Below, piece after piece: positions 61,815-64,000 of a stretch of DNA of 64,000 nt. The stretch covers positions 2,636,059 to 2,700,058 of the forward strand of contig ML133394.1 in assembly GCA_003864495.1 (NCBI GenBank), written 5' to 3'. The DNA comes from Nemopilema nomurai (lineage: Eukaryota > Cnidaria > Scyphozoa > Rhizostomeae > Rhizostomatidae). The notes below the pieces were generated by a model that saw nothing but the letters and a program-made list of their open reading frames with translations, did no database searches and was not told the DNA's origin. Made by a program: the position numbers and the translations under genes. Positions within the stretch are counted from its first letter, which is position 1, and every line of letters begins with the position of its first letter.

Positions 61815-64000
61815 TAATATGTGTTTGGCCATTAAAATTATACATTGAAGGTATTCACATTGTTTATCAATGTTTGCATCAATGGTTTCAGCCCTTCATT
61901 CTCCCTTAATGCAGGTTCTCTTGGGTATATTCCTAAGTAAGCACACAAAAAGAATTCCTGTATTGATAAGCACCTTTTTATTTTAGGAACTTCTATGTGT
62001 CTTCGCATTCTGTAAAGTAAAGTATCATTTGTACTTGTATATATATTGGTTTCTACCTAGCATCTGAAGGCAGTTTTTAGGGCACTGAGAAGCCTTATGC
62101 TTATTTAGCAGTGTCCTTGTCCTTTTTCCTATATTGACCACACCTTTTGGTTCCTCATGCCCGGAATTAAAGAGAGCTGGTGACTCTCTGTGAAAGTCAG
62201 GTCATGCCAAGGACTCAAAACACAAACCTTTGGGTCTGTAGTCAGTGCCTCTAAAAACTGAGCCATCATGTCTAGTTTCTTGTGAAAATTTTGTGGTTAA
62301 TCTCCACTGCTAAACTTTCTGGTAATTCGGCTTTGGGTATTCTGCTGAGAACTAACAAAGCCCACTCTTTTTATGGTCTAGTAAAGGTTCTAAAACAGCA
62401 TTTCAAGCCTTCTTTCCATTACCTATTGCAGGCATGTACATAAAACAAGCATGATAATCAACAAGCTTTTAATTTAGACTGCTAAATGCCACACTAGCAA
62501 ACATCAAACTTTGACTAATCTCCCTTAACTGCTGGGTATTTTGATTTTTGCCCCAAACCTTCCCCAACATTTATTTACATTAATCAAAACTGATGTCAAA
62601 GTGTGCTCCAACGGTAGAAATCAGTTTTGTTTAAAGGGTTTTTTCCTAAAGGCGTTTTGGAAATGTTGAGTATTGAAATTGGCAAACATTGTCACCCTGG
62701 GATGACATTTTCTCAATAGAAATTTTCTGAAATATGAATAAATATTTTCTCAATAGAAATAGAAATAATAAAAAACTTGAGAAGGTACTAATTGAACCAA
62801 ATCAACAATTAATGACATTACATGGAATAACACTGAATAGCATACTAATAAGATGGGCATTTCTAGGATGAAAATTATAATGAAAATACTGATTATTCAG
62901 AATGGATCCTTCAACTAAAAAGCTAACTGGCACCAATCATCAGATATCAATTAGGTTAGATTGACATCTGAGGCCAAATTTGACCAAACACATTGTCCAA
63001 AAAGCCAGATTTGGTAAAATTTCTTACAGTCAAGTAATATAGGTCCAATTAAATGTAGATATAATCTTTTAACAAACAGTGGAAACCGAAAATATTTTCC
63101 AAAGTGACAGCAAAGCGCTTTTGTTGAATGGCAGCTTACATGATATGCCACATTCTACACCACTACATTCAAAACAGCTCTTTTGCTATTCTTACGGGTT
63201 TTCCATTTCCAAAAATTGGTCGGCGGTCCGAAAATAGGCCTAGCCTCACTTAAGTTCCGCGGTGTAACAGCTGTGACCAGCTTATTCCCTTGTCAACCAT
63301 AGTATTTTGGACGGCAAAGGGTGTTAAAAACAGGCACAAACGAGAAATCTGTCGTCAAAATTGTCAAATGGCAAATTACACTCATTTACAAAGCATTTAC
63401 ACTCAAACAGACAGTCGAGCGATGGCTTGGCTATTTCTATGAAAAAGCTATCACTATGACCAACCAACTACTAACTGTTTCGAGTGTTGGCCAACGGTTA
63501 CCACAGTTCTTCGTCGAATCAGTAGAGTTAATGACTATATTTACCTTGTTATCAGTCAATTTAATACGCCTTCCATTTCCTTTGGTGATATCAGGGCAGA
63601 ACGGTCTCAATTGCTTCCAAAGCAAACCAAACCGAATCGGTCTCGTTTCCAAACATAGGTATCCTGTAGCTGTGTACGAAGAATGCCGTTACTCTGTTGA
63701 TGCTTTATCGGCAGTTTCATAGCATCCGCTACGCCCATTGAACACAGGGCATTCCAAATGTTATTCTAGGCATACGCATTATCAGCAGAAGCTGTTCTAG
63801 TTAACGTTTCTAGAGGCTTCTCCCAGTGCGTAGAATCACAACTCTCCAAACAAACACGATTTCGCTTATAGATTCCACAGAACAATACCACCTGTATTCC
63901 ACCAATAAAGGCTTTTATTGCCACTGTAGATAACGAGTTGAGATGGGTTTCTACCGACTGCGTTGCTCAACCTCTATGGACGATCCGAGCCAAAGCTGTC
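61815..64000. other. Unrecognised AT-rich segment of module 3
   Basis: Counterpart of 18256-20207 plus the following 240 bp. The caaaactgat/atcagttttg inverted repeat recurs near 62586-62630. No gene is recognised. Confidence 0.5.

Larger units (their letters stand above)
60043..64000 (+). repeat. Module 3, left part (cut by the window end)
   Basis: Third copy of the module. It is closest to module 1 in its first kilobase (same cgtttcttctacatagg), and like module 2 has ctaggcatacgcattatca once, with no octamer-satellite insertion. It ends at agctgtc, the base where modules 1 and 2 begin to differ. Confidence 0.93.

Overview
Kind of organism. The window reads as AT-rich, repeat-dominated metazoan DNA. 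It carries degenerate pol fragments of a BEL/Pao LTR retrotransposon (a family known from animals), a hAT transposase tail, a tRNA-headed SINE-like element with an intact pol III promoter, and kilobase-scale satellite arrays. No bacterial operon, ribosome binding site or long intact gene was seen. An invertebrate, possibly a cnidarian, is plausible, but the sequence alone does not fix the taxon. Two single N bases (20227, 43539) mark assembly joins.

Layout. The window is a nested repeat. A roughly 21-23 kb superunit is repeated almost three times. Each superunit has a tandem array of 1.4/1.9 kb units followed by a roughly 12 kb module. Arrays lie at 1-16482, 28438-37254 and 49374-60042. Modules lie at 16483-28437, 37255-49373 and 60043-64000 (cut by the window end). 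Within an array, units are short (S, about 1.42 kb), long (L, about 1.90 kb, one extra 475-bp subunit) or, once, extra-long (XL, 2356 bp, two extra subunits). Every array ends in a partial unit with private variants and then an old, diverged monomer. Every complete module ends in a diverged stub just before the next array.

Modules. In order each holds: the diverged edge monomer; unrecognised AT-rich sequence with a 16-bp tandem repeat; a 183-bp tRNA-containing element with 14-bp target duplications; about 1.5 kb without recognised features; a segment with a coiled-coil-like fragment; a CpG-rich stretch followed by a possible two-exon mini-gene with a MADF-like end; a hAT C-terminal fragment; and decayed BEL/Pao RNase H and integrase. 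Module 1 alone carries a 2.8-kb insertion (20227-23037) made of an 82/112-bp satellite rich in the octamer ATGCAAAT plus a duplicated 157-bp sequence. Module 2 alone carries a 2.9-kb internal duplication joined at an N.

Function. Nothing here clearly encodes a working protein. The reading frames repeated in the satellite units are broken independently by small indels and are best read as non-coding, although an old basic/acidic coding-like frame is visible. The most interesting features are the two-level satellite organisation with orthologous array edges, the tRNA element enclosed by an inverted repeat, the octamer satellite and the possible mini-gene.
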